DNA of 64,000 nucleotides from Tetrapyrgos nigripes (lineage: Eukaryota > Basidiomycota > Agaricomycetes > Agaricales > Campanellaceae): assembly GCA_013368315.1 (NCBI GenBank), contig JAACJM010000046.1, forward strand, positions 1 through 64,000, read 5' to 3'. Below are positions 42,812 through 53,860 of the stretch, piece by piece. The translations under genes were made by a program, and so were the position numbers. Position 1 is the first letter of the stretch. Every line of letters starts with the position of its first letter. Under the pieces are notes generated by a model. The model saw only the letters and a list, made by a program, of their open reading frames with translations, ran no database searches and was not told the DNA's origin.

Positions 42812-44477
42812 GTTCTAACCACTGCCACTCTAGTCTGCAGTCACAGTACAGTGCACAACTCCCTTGTAGCTCACTCTGTGTACACTGTACCTGGTAAGCT
42901 TCGCTTCTACAGCCTGTTTAAACGTTGCTAACAACCCTAGAGTGTACAGATATCAGCCAGACACTTCATTACTCTGTCCTATTATTATTTGGAGAGAAAA
43001 GAGAAGCTTGATAAGGTTGAGAGGTAGGTCTTTAAAAGGAGGAAGGAAATCAGAATTTATGTGGTCATTAGGCCAAGAAGACAAAATATCCACTGAAGGG
43101 GCAACAAGCATGATGGCAGACAGAACATGACCAGCAAGCGAAGGCAGAGACTGATGAACAGGGAACTGAACCATCTGAAGAACCATCCAGACAAGAGCCA
43201 GAAGGGACATTGTTGTTCTTCACCATGTCTTTCCTTTCCAACAAACTACTTCCACAGAAGCAGTGAGTGGACACCAGAACATGAGACAAAGGACATGGAT
43301 GGGTCAATCAACACCTGCAGGAGTGAAGTGCAGGCATCAGAACATGAGACAAAAAGAGTGAGCCCCAAAAATATCGAAAAAATAAAGACATAAAGGCGAG
43401 AGTGCAAAAATGGACAAAAGGCAAAAAATCGTAAAGCTGAGCCAAGCCAAAAGATACCTGGAATCATCAGAGAAGACATACCACATGTGACTGTCACAGT
43501 ATCATCAACATCTCATAACACCAGTCATTGATAAGCTCACTAGGCAGTCTTCCACTTCCTCCAGTCTTCCACTTCCTCATCTGGCCAACTGTCTTATGCT
43601 CCCACATATCCTGAGTACAATGACAGTGATGTCACCATAGAGCCCATCAGTCTCATTTCCTCTTCCTTGTCTGCCCACCCTAGGCCATCTTATTCTCCAT
43701 TCTGTCAGGAGTACTGAGACAGTGACAACAACTTTATTGATGACATGGATGTGGATCTGCTGTCTACTGTTTCTGACCATCCTGTTGCTGATTATTCCAA
43801 AGACCAGGAGGAGATGCTAGCATCTATCAGGAACTTTTTCCAGACAAATCCCATCTGAGGGACATTCTGGTGACTCGTCACCTAGACATTAAGATCCCTG
43901 TTATATTTTCAGGTGATGATGTGTTGTCTCCCTGGGAGGATGTCCATATTGGGAAGAGCAGAAAGAATCTTCAACAGCTAATAGGCTTTAACTCTTTTGA
44001 AGCTGACAACAGACAATGTTGTTTGTTTTATGTGTGATAGAGTGTTCTCCACCTTGTGCAGCAAATATTTTGATTACAACCCTACCATGACTGGGGACTG
44101 GACTTCATTCTCAATTCCCAACTTCAGCTCACAGTGTGTACTTCTGCATGAACAATGGACTTAGTGACGGATGGACTATTCTAGGTAGATGCCTTTTTCA
44201 TTTTTGTAAACTGTAAACTAGTGTATATAATGTCTTGGAAACCTTTGCTACTTCTGGCAGAGTGGTCAATCTAAGTACTTGTCCACCAGATACAATGTGA
44301 ACACTCAAAGTGTTGTTGTAGAAGAATACTTCTGACAACTTCCAGGGTGATAATTGTATCTACCTACTAGATAGGACTTATGACAACTTGAGTATCACAA
44401 GTGGTATTATACAGGTTGCACTAGGTGAGAATAGTCCAGAATGATCCTTTTCATCTACCTAATAGATGATGCTCAAG
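42812..44477. other. Exon-like fragments, unassigned
   Basis: A plus-strand stretch near 43590-43860 (APTYPEYNDSDVTIEPISL, later DDMDVDLLSTVSDHP) looks coding but carries stops. Another near 44080-44160 reads PTMTGDWTSFSIPNF. Neither is recognised. Confidence 0.3.
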
Positions 44478-45644
44478 TCATCATGCCCAGTGAAAAGTCA
44501 CCAGAGCCTGAGCGAGTCTGAGCGAGTGTGTCAAAAGGTATTGAGTTAGACTCGCTCAGGCTCTCTCTCGTTTGGATTTGTGCACACCTGTCTGAACGAG
44601 GCAGAGCCCCAGCGACTATTTTCACTTAATCGAGGGCATCTTCACTCTTGTTCATTCTGCTTATTGTCAATTGTATTGTATTCGTTACTGTGGGGCTTTC
44701 TCTGGCTCGCTCTCGTTCATTTAGAAATGATAACAAATTTTCTATTAGCTTTGCCCAGGCTTGTTCTGCTAAATACAATCGCAGTACTACAGTAACTACA
44801 GTTGCCTTTGGGGCCCTCCTCCTCCTCTTTGTACCCATGCAGCCCATAGCCCAGTACCAGGTATCTAAAGAGCTGACAATATTTAAGAAAGTGAACGAAT
44901 AACCAAGCAAAGATACAAATTGTTGTCAGTTGAGTGACAGGAGGAAGATTATCTGAAGTACTCGCTGTAGTGAAAGCCAAGACAGGCACCCTAAAAAGCG
45001 AGACTGAGACGACCAAATGAACATTATAACAGAAGGGTGTGAAGCTTACTGTGAAGCAACTGCATCCTCAGGCACTAGACAGAACAGCACAATATGTGTG
45101 TATATGGGTCACAAATGTGATGATGAAAGAAGACATACTCCATATACTGCTTACGCCAGTGGCCAAAGCACAAAGGCGAATCTGTAAGATGAAATAACTC
45201 AGTCTGTGCTGCTAGAACATGGAACTGGACACTATACACAGTAACGCTGCACACACCTTGTGTTGTACCACCCAACTTGGAGAATAAGCTATGTAGAATC
45301 TTGGAAGCAATGAATGGAGAGTAGAGTGTAGCACATCAACAAACAGGCATAGAAATGAAAGGCGTTGAGGGATCTTAGCCTATGGGATCTCACAGACTAA
45401 GTAGGCATGTAGAGGAGACTATGCTGACTAAGTAGATCAAAGGCAAAAGTAGCCTACTAACATAGCCAATTTGAATAAAAATAGACCTAACTACAGGCTA
45501 TCTATCTATCTATCCATATCTGTACCTAGCTATTTCAATCAAAACCTAATTTCATTCGCTGGTGCTTGCGTTGCTTAGCTTGATTGGAGTGTGCACTCAT
45601 TCAGGTTCGTTCGGAACCCAGCGACTTTTCATTGGGCATCATGA
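44478..45644. mobile_element. TIR-bounded element (1.17 kb), unclassified
   Basis: TCATCATGCCCAGTGAAAAG (44478 onward) and the inverse at 45623-45644 match over 22 bp with two differences. A weaker match extends inward about 30 bp. A perfect 17-bp inverted repeat with a 28-nt spacer sits just inside the left end (44503-44519 and 44548-44564, core CTGAGCGAGTCT). No transposase found. CAGTGAAAAG recalls hAT ends, but no target duplication was identified. Confidence 0.55.
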
Positions 45645-46841
45645 GCTGTAGTCCTCATCTAAATGCTCACAGCATTACTGACACTTTGGGCATTGTATTG
45701 CTACAATCATGATCCACTTTCACCACCAAAGATAGATGTCAGAATATCTCCTGAAATCTCATGTCCATATGGCATCAAGGGGAAGTTCTCAGGTATGTTG
45801 TGGTATCTTAAAGCCATCAGACATAAAGTTTCCTAACTTGTGTGTAGATACAACTTGTGATGACTTAAGCATACATTGCTATGTCATTTGACCTGTTCAA
45901 ACATTGCCGAGGGCTATCTCTGATGTTTCTGTATGTTGACAGTACAGTTGTTTCACAACCATCATGATCTTAACATAGCAGACTCTGAGACAGAAACATA
46001 CACTATCAGTGTGTTCTCTTCTACTCTGACCTTCAGAGCCTCACTCACCCATTGATTGTAGAGTGAAATATTCAAAAGGAATCTGGGTAGGTGACAAATT
46101 TATTGACAATCTTTAATGCACTCAAGTTTTTCATAGTTGTACAGAATCAAGGCAAGTGCACATGAATGTCAGTACTCAATTTATACTAACTGTTTTAACA
46201 CCAGTGGGTTGGTTATGGTCATCCAGACAACACATATGTTCTTTTTCATATCTGCAGATCACTTTTTCCAGGACCAAATCCAGGCCCCAGATTCAATTTT
46301 CCAAAGACACTGTGATTGAGTTTTGGGCTTATAACAAGTTTTGTAGAGTCAGAGAACGCGATTTGTTTGACACAAAGCCATCTTGCACAGGCAAGTCTTG
46401 TCTCACAACTCACTCACTCACACATCTCCCCTATTACCTTGTATATAGAATGGACAAAGGCTCAAATTGCTCAACCCACAGCAGATATCAATCCCAGTCC
46501 CCATACACCTGTGGATCCAGAAATCTATCATCCCCCTGTTGTCAATGTTGATGACACCCATGCATCAATTTCTTTAGCTGAAATCATCTCTAGCAGCCTT
46601 TCTGACTGGGTCATCGACATTGATTCGATACCAGTGGCTTGGGATTTGATTTGGAAAAACATGGTTACAATTGTCATTATCAGGCAAGTCATCTTGCCCA
46701 TATTCTATTTGTGGTGTTCAGATTGTTATCTCCCTAGACTGCTTGCAAATCCACTGATGCAGTAAATATTGATATTTGTCAGAATGTCTACCATAAATCT
46801 AAAAAGCTGTCTAACAAGGTATTTCCCAAGTCCTGTTGACA
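45645..46841. other. Unassigned; possible 5' exons of the XPG gene
   Basis: Several plus-strand frames between 46156 and 46765 include IDSIPVAWDLIWKNMVT and a Pro/His/Val-rich stretch. They precede the XPG fragment and may be its decayed N-terminus. No motif. Confidence 0.3.
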
Positions 46842-47286
46842 TTATTTAAGATCCCTAACTTGTTTCTATTCATTCTAGAGTATGCAATGGACTCTGGTTT
46901 TCATATTTGATGGTCCATCTTGGCCACAAATTAAGTGCTCAAAGTGAGTCAGAGCTGCTGTGGATTGGATGATGAAACTGTTCAAGGAGCTTGTTTTAGC
47001 CTTTAGATATCATGTCCTTAGGTATGCCTTTATACCACTAATCGAGATGTCCTTTCCTAATGCTCTGTCTGAAGCTGAGGTGAAATTGGCCTATATGAAC
47101 AAGGCTGGTATCATTGACACTGTTCTCACCGATGACAGTGATGTTCTTATATTTGGCACTTGACTTATTATTCACATGTGAGTGCTACTTTTTTGCATCT
47201 GATGTTCACTAAAACCAGTGTTAGGCCTCACATCAAGTGCAATCCTGACTCCATTGTAACATACCATATAAATGACATTCAGCATA

Positions 47287-48913
47287 CAGTGGGTCAAAAA
47301 ATTGTCCACATGTTTCGCATTTTTGGAAAGATTGCCAATTTAAGCAATACTGAGTAGAGATATTAAAATGTGGTCAGTGATGGGCAGAAAGCCCTTGATA
47401 AACGCTACAATATTCTGTCTGTTTTGTCTTATTTGGCTTAAAACTCATGGAGATATGACTGATTTAAAATGGTATGTCATTTGGACAATTTTTTGACATG
47501 CAAGTGAAAATACAGAAAGTGCTAGCTCAGTACTTGGTATGCCCTCCTTTGGCCTTCAACACAGCCTCAATCCTTCTAGGCATGCTCCTGATCAATTTCT
47601 GACAATCTTCTTCTGTGATTTCATCCCACTTTTCAGCTGCTCTGTCCCATATTTCCCAAACTCCAGAGGGTGCTGTGTCATATCCATTGAGCTTGTGTTT
47701 GAGGGTTGTCCAGAGGTGTTCAATGGGGTTCAGGTCAGGAGATTGAGCAGGCCAGCTCATGCAATGGATGTTGTTGTCTTCAAACCACTTGGTGGCCAGT
47801 TTTGACTTGTGTTTAGGATCATTGTCTTGCTGAAAAATGGCCACCTCTGGATCAACACCCAAAATATCCATGCTCTCCAGAAGGTTGTTCTCCAAAATGT
47901 CCACATACTGCTCTGCATTCATCCTGCCCTCCACCTCTGCCATGTTTCCAACTCCTTCCCACCCCATACATCCCCACACCATGATATTTCCTCCTCCAAA
48001 TTTGACTGTTTCCACCACATTTCTCTCTCCCAAGGATTCACCCTTCCTCCCCCACACATACTGCTGTCCATCTGACCCATATCGATTGATTTTAGTCTCA
48101 TCTGACCAAATAACCCTTTTCCAGTCATCCACAGTCCAGTTTCTGTACTTCTGTGCAAAGTTTAAACGAGCCTTCCTGTGAGCTGCAGTGAGTTTGGGCT
48201 TCTTCTTCGTTTTAGATGTGTCCACATCATGCCTGAGAAGGGAATTTCGAATGGTTTGGGTGGAGACAGGTTGGTCAAGGAGGGGATTGATGTTTCTGGC
48301 CACTTCTGTAGCATTTTCAGCTTTGCCAGTGTTGATTTGTTGGATAGCAGCACGTTCATCAGTGGTAGACAGCTTTCTAGGACGCCCTGCTTGATGGTTC
48401 TCCTTGTCAGGATACATCTCTTTGGCCAGAGAAGCAATCTTTGACTTGGATACCCCAGTTTTAGCAGAGATTTCCCTGGATGAAGCAGAAGTTTGGAGGA
48501 GAGAGAGGATATTGTCTTTCTGGGTGGATGTGATGGGTCTCATGATTTGATGAGGGCTATAGAACAACTGGATGCCCTTATATATGGTCCAGCTGGCAGC
48601 TATGATATCATTATGATGTAGCCATTGCATCATTGTACAACTCCACTTATGATGTCATCTATGAGACATCACATAGTTACAATACTGATTTTGAAGTGGC
48701 AACTCAAAAAATTGTCCAAATGACATACCATTTTAAATCAATCATATCTCCATGAGTTTTGAGCCAAATAGGACAAATAAAACAGATTATTGTAGCTCTT
48801 ATCAAGGGCGTTCTGCCCATCACTGACCACATTTCAATATCTCTACTCAGTATTGCTTAAATTGGCAATCTTTCCAAAAATGCGAAACATGTGGACAATT
48901 TTTTGACCCACTG
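47287..48913 (-). mobile_element. Tc1/mariner-family element, copy 2 (1,627 bp)
   Basis: The inverse of copy 1, same length, flanked by TA (47285-47286 and 48914-48915). Even the asymmetries between its two ends (AACGCCC versus AAGCCC) match copy 1 in inverse. It interrupts the XPG gene. Confidence 0.95.
47527..48543 (-). CDS. Tc1-type transposase, intact, copy 2
   Basis: Translation is identical to the copy at 28716-29732, with the DD34E triad and both helix-turn-helix regions. The start is again taken at MRPITS, downstream of a TATATAAG box. Identical sequence in two unrelated hosts (copia and XPG gene) points to recent transposition from one source. Confidence 0.95.
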   Translation of the reverse strand: MRPITSTQKDNILSLLQTSASSREISAKTGVSKSKIASLAKEMYPDKENHQAGRPRKLSTTDERAAIQQINTGKAENATEVARNINPLLDQPVSTQTIRNSLLRHDVDTSKTKKKPKLTAAHRKARLNFAQKYRNWTVDDWKRVIWSDETKINRYGSDGQQYVWGRKGESLGERNVVETVKFGGGNIMVWGCMGWEGVGNMAEVEGRMNAEQYVDILENNLLESMDILGVDPEVAIFQQDNDPKHKSKLATKWFEDNNIHCMSWPAQSPDLNPIEHLWTTLKHKLNGYDTAPSGVWEIWDRAAEKWDEITEEDCQKLIRSMPRRIEAVLKAKGGHTKY

Positions 48914-48985
48914 TAATTCAGACAAGCCAATTATCTTCAGTGGACTGCTTCTGTTGAATCTTAGGGTGGGTAGAGTGTAGAGTCT

Positions 48986-49477
48986 TTAGAATCAGAGCAC
49001 TTCCTCTTGACCACAGAGGGTTCACTTATAGCTTCACTGTTGGCTTCATCTTGAGTTTCTTTCTTTAGAAGCAATTTAGCAAACCAGTTCCAAGTCAGGC
49101 AAGCAACTATGAAGCATATCTGGTTCCAGTATTGCTGTTGATTTGGTGGAAGGAAAGTGGGAGTGGGCTGAGAACTGGAGTCATTTTTAAACCTCTGAGC
49201 TCAGAGTATAGATGAGATGTCCATCATGAGTTTGGACCCTGTTGAGCTTACTAAACTTGATTGTGGGTCCCAACTGTCTGGTTCTTGAGCACATTGCTTG
49301 CTATATTTAACATGCTGAAACCTTGACATGAACAGTGACATACCACATCAGGTGGGGAGAAAAAACCAGCTCTCATAGAGTATATAAGGATTCCAGTTAG
49401 CCCTCTAAAATGACAAGTTTTACACTTACTCTTACTCACCTTAACAGCCTCACTCTAAGCTCTCTACAACCTTTTAT
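48986..49477. other. Unassigned
   Basis: A minus-strand stretch (QQYWNQICFIVACLTWNWFA near 49090-49150, then KKETQDEANSEAISEPSV) looks coding but is not recognised. Confidence 0.3.
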
Positions 49478-50166
49478 CATTCTTGACATGAACACAGATT
49501 TCAAGGGTAGGGAGCATTTTTGAAGGCCTCTGCACACAATCAGAAAACTAGCAATAACTTGGAGACTGCCAAGTGATTGCTAATGTTTTCCTTTTGCTGA
49601 ATTGCACTTCATCTTTGATTTCTTCACGATACGCTTCTCCTGTTTACATATCATTGTTTACATTATTGCCCCCAAGCCTTCAACAGGGCTGGGGGTCTAT
49701 ACACCTCCATATGGTGCATCTACATACATCTTTTCTTAAAAAAGTTCTAACTCTTTGAGTTAAGACCTTCAGTGTACACCTGTGCATTGCATTCCCTATA
49801 CTTATCCATTTGACCTGCTACTTCTACAAACCCTTCACAATGTTCACTTTAAGTTACAGATCTCTTTTGATCAGTTATCTCCTTTTGTGACTTTACTCCA
49901 TTCTGCTTTTCCCTTCACATACCTTTTATATCCAAGTGTCCAGACCACATCTGGTGCATTCCTGTGATACAGTTCACCTTGGTCCAGGCTAGATCTCACC
50001 CAGTCATCAGATCTAATAAATCATCAGCAGAGGCCTGTTGATGGGCGAAGTTTTGATGATCTGATTGCTGCTTGCTTTCTCCCCTCATCTCCTCATCTCC
50101 TACCTCTTCTCCACAAGCAAGCAAGTTTGGTGAGCACATCTAGTGCGCTTCTTTGTGGTTTAGACT
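49478..50166. repeat. Repeat Z copy 2
   Basis: Direct copy of 42013-42811, about 110 bp shorter through small deletions and more CpG-decayed. The two copies bracket the TIR element and the XPG gene. Confidence 0.7.
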
Positions 50167-52080
50167 AGTGCAGAGTTTGTTGATCTTATGGGGAATGGCA
50201 AGAGTCCACAGACACCCTCTGTCAAGAACAGGTTCAGATAGGCCACCACACAGGAGTATTGAAGAAGAGTCAGGAATGTTGATTGGTTTGAGAGTTGTTA
50301 ACTTAATTTAATGACAGGCTCGAGAGGTGAGTACAGAGAGTTGGTGTTTAGAAACATGTAGTTTATTTCATCCAGGCAAGCAGATGGGAGTTCCAAAAGT
50401 TGAAGTCACATTCCAGAAGCATAGGAGAACTGGAAGAGTATCAATTAGATTTCACATTTTTAGAAATGAAATCTCTGTGCTTTTACTTACTGTTGAGTGA
50501 ATGAATCAAAAACTGATCTGATTCAGAACTGCTGGTATCTGATGTTTCACATGGAAGGCAGGTGAAAAGAAAGTGAGCATAGTGAAAGGCAGTTTGTCTC
50601 ATAGGAGAGCCAACAACAGCACAGTGTGAGTTTCCTCAGTCCTCCTGTGGACTACCTGATTCTTCCTCACTAGATATGAAGTGGAATGTGGAAATTATGA
50701 ATGAGGCTGTCTGGTTAGGATCTGGAATTGGACACTGGTTCCTGGGTTGGAGCCAGTGGCAAATGAAGGCTCATATGAATTGGAAATGAGGGGAACACAT
50801 CTTGAATGTAAATAGGGGTTGAAAAGGAAAAGATCAGCAAGGCATGGGAAGACATGGAATGGCATGGACTTTACAGTAATAAAACAATAGAAGTAAAAAT
50901 AGAAAAAGGGTTGACTCCAGATTGGAACAATAAGAAATGGAAAACAATGGAAATGATTGGAAGTAGAATGAAAGGTGTTGAGTTACTGGATTTGGAACTA
51001 GATGAGTCAAAAAGTGTAAACAAATACAAATGGTCTGTGCATAGTTTTGGAGCCTACAAAGATGGTGGGTTAGAAACTGTATAGTCAGTAACTTCAACAA
51101 TCCCCCCAGCACTCTCTATGTTTCCCTTGACATCCCTGCCCATCTTACCCTCTACATGACGGGTTGGAAAACTAGAAACCTGGAGACACAGGAAGAATTT
51201 GTACCTGAGGTCCCTCCTGCTGGTGCTACTTTTATGGAAAAGAAGAAGGTGAGTGTAATAAGAAAAGTAAGTATTGTCCTTTGTCAATCTGGCTCATTTC
51301 TGATTTCTGTATATCAGAAACTGTACATGGAATAGGTGGAAGACATTGTAGAAGACATTGTAGATGTGAAGTTGGAATTGGAGATGTGGAATTTAACTCT
51401 GCAGGACAAGAGGTCATACTGGGAATGGTTTTGAAGAAGGTGAGAAGACTGAAGGGTGGAAAATGAAGAACAAGTCACGTTTCTGGTGGAGCAGAGTGGT
51501 TCACAGAACCAACATGTCTCAGCATACTACAATAACTGGTGTGCTGGTAACAAGGCAGACAATTTAATGCAACACACAGATGATGAGGCCACCTATTTCA
51601 TGTGGGAAACAGTCTATAATGAGGATAGCAATTTCATGGAACAAACACACTAGAGTTCCCCATCATTGTTGTACTTGTAATGCCACTCAGTATCATCAAT
51701 CCACTCTGCATGGGTATATCTGTCCCAGTCCTCATTTAACCTTCTCCACTCCAGCTGTAAGGAGTTCCACCATTTCTTGAAGAGAGATAGAATTCATTCA
51801 CTGACAGTGTTGCCAGGGTGCCAGGAATCTGGTCCAGGTGTGAATGTCTGCAAGTCAATGGGTGGTTGGGAGGGTTTTCATGTTGCTCTGGAAGTTATAG
51901 GAGGCCTCCAAGGCCATCAAAGCAACACCCTCAGTCCAAAGCTCACCAGTGATGTTGTTCTGCAGGTATTGATGCATCTTGGAGGCCCATTGTGGAAGAG
52001 GTTTCCTACCATCCATTGAGAAATGAGTCTTTGAAATCAAATCAAAGTTTCTTTTCTTGGAAGTGATAGAGACACTACAG
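50167..52080. other. Exon-like fragments upstream of Tnp2-1
   Basis: A clean plus-strand exon at about 51105-51247 reads STLYVSLDIPAHLTLYMTG and ends KKK before GTGAGTG. A following exon (51320-51430) contains VEDIVEDIVDVKLELEMW and a stop. Unidentified. The rest shows nothing. Confidence 0.35.
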
Positions 52081-52129
52081 CAAAGGGATCAGACTTTTTC
52101 AAAAGTGACAGTACACTTCCACTTACCCA

Positions 52130-52570
52130 TTATGAGCCAGGGATTCTGATGCCAGACCAGGAACATATATGTCCATTGCATTATCATTTTCAGCAACTGG
52201 GCCTTTCTTAGATGAGGAGGAGAACCTACAGCAGGATACACTGGTCAGACTTTTGCAAAAGCGTGGGTGGACTGGCACTTACTGATCTTGGGCCAGAGAC
52301 ACTATAGCATCACTGGGCTTTCCTACTTCACTGTTGGACAATGTGGACAGTCTGTAGGATATTTCAATGCAAAGGTTGATTTACACTTACTCATTTGGAG
52401 CCTCCACAGACACTGAGGCATTAGCTCCAGCTTTCCTACAGCCTGATCGGCAGGTTTCTGTTCATTATGGGATAGTTCAATTGTCAGACTTTTGCAAAAG
52501 TGAAGGTTATCTTCCGCTTACTGATCTGGAGCATCCAGAGATGCCACAGCATTAAAGGGCTTTCCTATAT
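52130..52570 (-). pseudogene. Minus-strand gene fragment made of repeated small exons
   Basis: Three short exons (52522-52565, 52391-52435, 52283-52323) encode GKPFNAVASLDAPDQ, GKAGANASVSVEAPNE and GKPSDAIVSLAQDQ. Each follows an AG and ends at GTAAGYG. The introns share CTTTTGCAAAAGTCTGA, also present near 52086 and 52629. The pattern indicates serial duplication of one exon-intron unit. Protein family unknown. Confidence 0.55.
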
Positions 52571-52740
52571 CCTTATCAGCAGCTGCGTCATTGTTGGAAG
52601 ACTTGGAGAGTCTATAGGATAGTCAAATGGTCAGACTTTTGCAAAAGCATGGTATATTTTCACTAAGGGTCAGAGGTGTTCCAGTATTGTTGGAATTACA
52701 CGGAGAAAGTGATAGAGGAGCTGAACATGAACAAGGGAGT

Positions 52741-53547
52741 GAAGATGTCACTGTACCATGTCTTACAATTTCTTTTGGGAAGTCAAAGCTGAAAGTCCAA
52801 GTGATTTCTTTGATGGCTCTGACTATCTCAAAGCTGTTGGAGAGGGCCACATTGGTGACAATGATGTTGTCCTTATATGATGTTGTCCTTATGCTGTCTA
52901 TTGATGGTGTGCAACTGTACCAAAAAAAGGCATTGGACTGCTGGATATATATCTGGATTGTTATAGACCACAACCCAGAAGTTTGCTATAAAGTCTGTCA
53001 CGTACTTTCTGGTGGTTTTATTCCTGGTCCCAATAAACCAAAAAACATTGACAGCTTTCTGTTCCCTGGTCTCTATCATCTCTCAGCAGTACAGAGACAG
53101 GGTGGTGTGCACATCTGGGATGCTGGGCCTGGTTGTATATTTCTTGGACTCGCTTCTGCAGATACTCCTGCTATGGCATGTCTGTCTGGCAAGCTTCATT
53201 GCCGTTGGTATTGTCCACTTCAAGGCTGACGGACAAGCACTACTACCCAGCTTGCTTTAAATCCAACAACTATCATGTCTCCAGCTTTATTCATGATGAC
53301 ATAGACATCAATGAGGTTCTCGTCAACTTCACGTCAGAGGAGGCCACCTCACAGTATGAAAAAAATCTCCAGATTGTCATAAAGCCCCCCAATAAAACTC
53401 AGTATGCAACCTGACGTCTGGAAACTGGAATTGTTAAGCCCAGCATTTTTAATGGGCTGTCTTCCTGTCACATTCTTGGAATTCCTGCGATTTTTGCTGG
53501 AGACATTATGTATCTTCCTTCTCTCAACATACCAGACCTCTATATTT
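52741..53547 (+). pseudogene. Tnp2-1: CMC/Plavaka-type transposase, 5' half
   Basis: ESPSDFFDGSDYLKAVGEGH is followed by a 16-bp tandem duplication that breaks the frame, then LSIDGVQLYQKKALDCWIYIW, GGFIPGPNKPKNIDSFLFPG and LYHLSAVQRQGGVHIWDAG. Later come HYYPACFKSNNYHV and GIVKPSIFNGL ... GIPAIFAGDIMYLPSLNIPD. This order is typical of basidiomycete Tnp2-family transposases, which move CACTA-like elements. Further frameshifts and TGA stops are present. It is cut at 53547 by a second element and resumes at 59053. Confidence 0.85.
52861..52892 (+). repeat. 16-bp tandem duplication causing a frameshift
   Basis: ATGATGTTGTCCTTAT occurs twice head to tail. With a single copy the frame through GDNDVVL into LSIDG would be continuous. 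Sixteen is not a multiple of three. Confidence 0.85.
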
Positions 53548-53860
53548 CACAGCGTAATGCCTAAGATTTCCCACCGCTGATAATCCTGAGAAAACTTAGA
53601 TTTTCTACACATTCTTTGTAAATTATCGTCAAAATATACAGAGCTGGATAATGGAATGAAATGTAGGGATTTCAAGTGATTTTCATCTCATTTTACCAAG
53701 GGTTTTACATACATTATTCATCACGATCATCAGTCCACTGTAATGTGTAAAATCGATATCAATAAATTGGTGCTTCTATTTCGCTGTCCTGGCTGTCAAC
53801 AATAATGTAGACTATCTGAGGGTACTGTAGAACGTGTAATACAGCTTTCCTTTTGCCCCA

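Larger units (their letters stand above)
46842..48985 (+). pseudogene. XPG/Rad2-type nuclease gene, split by Tc1
   Basis: An exon after an AG at 46878 reads WTLVFIFDGPSWPQIKCSK, matching the VFVFDGP...K block of XPG N domains. A TGA follows, then AVDWMMKLFKELVLAFRYHV. The XPG-I core is SEAEVKLAYMNKAGIIDTV then LTDDSDVLIFG (46960-47160), with the paired Glu and Asp. An intron precedes the exon ending YHINDIQH, into which Tc1 is inserted. The frame resumes at 48916 with NSDKPIIFSGLLLLNLR. These enzymes cut flapped or branched DNA. Fungal genomes have many XPG-like copies, some inside Academ transposons. Confidence 0.75.

Noticed and set aside
47539..48444. Several 68-114-codon plus-strand frames in Tc1 copy 2
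   Set aside because: They mirror frames antisense to the transposase in copy 1 and contain no independent motif.
51097..51104. CCCCCC-like and other short homopolymers as programmed frameshift sites
   Set aside because: No conserved heptamer or downstream structure next to an open continuation.
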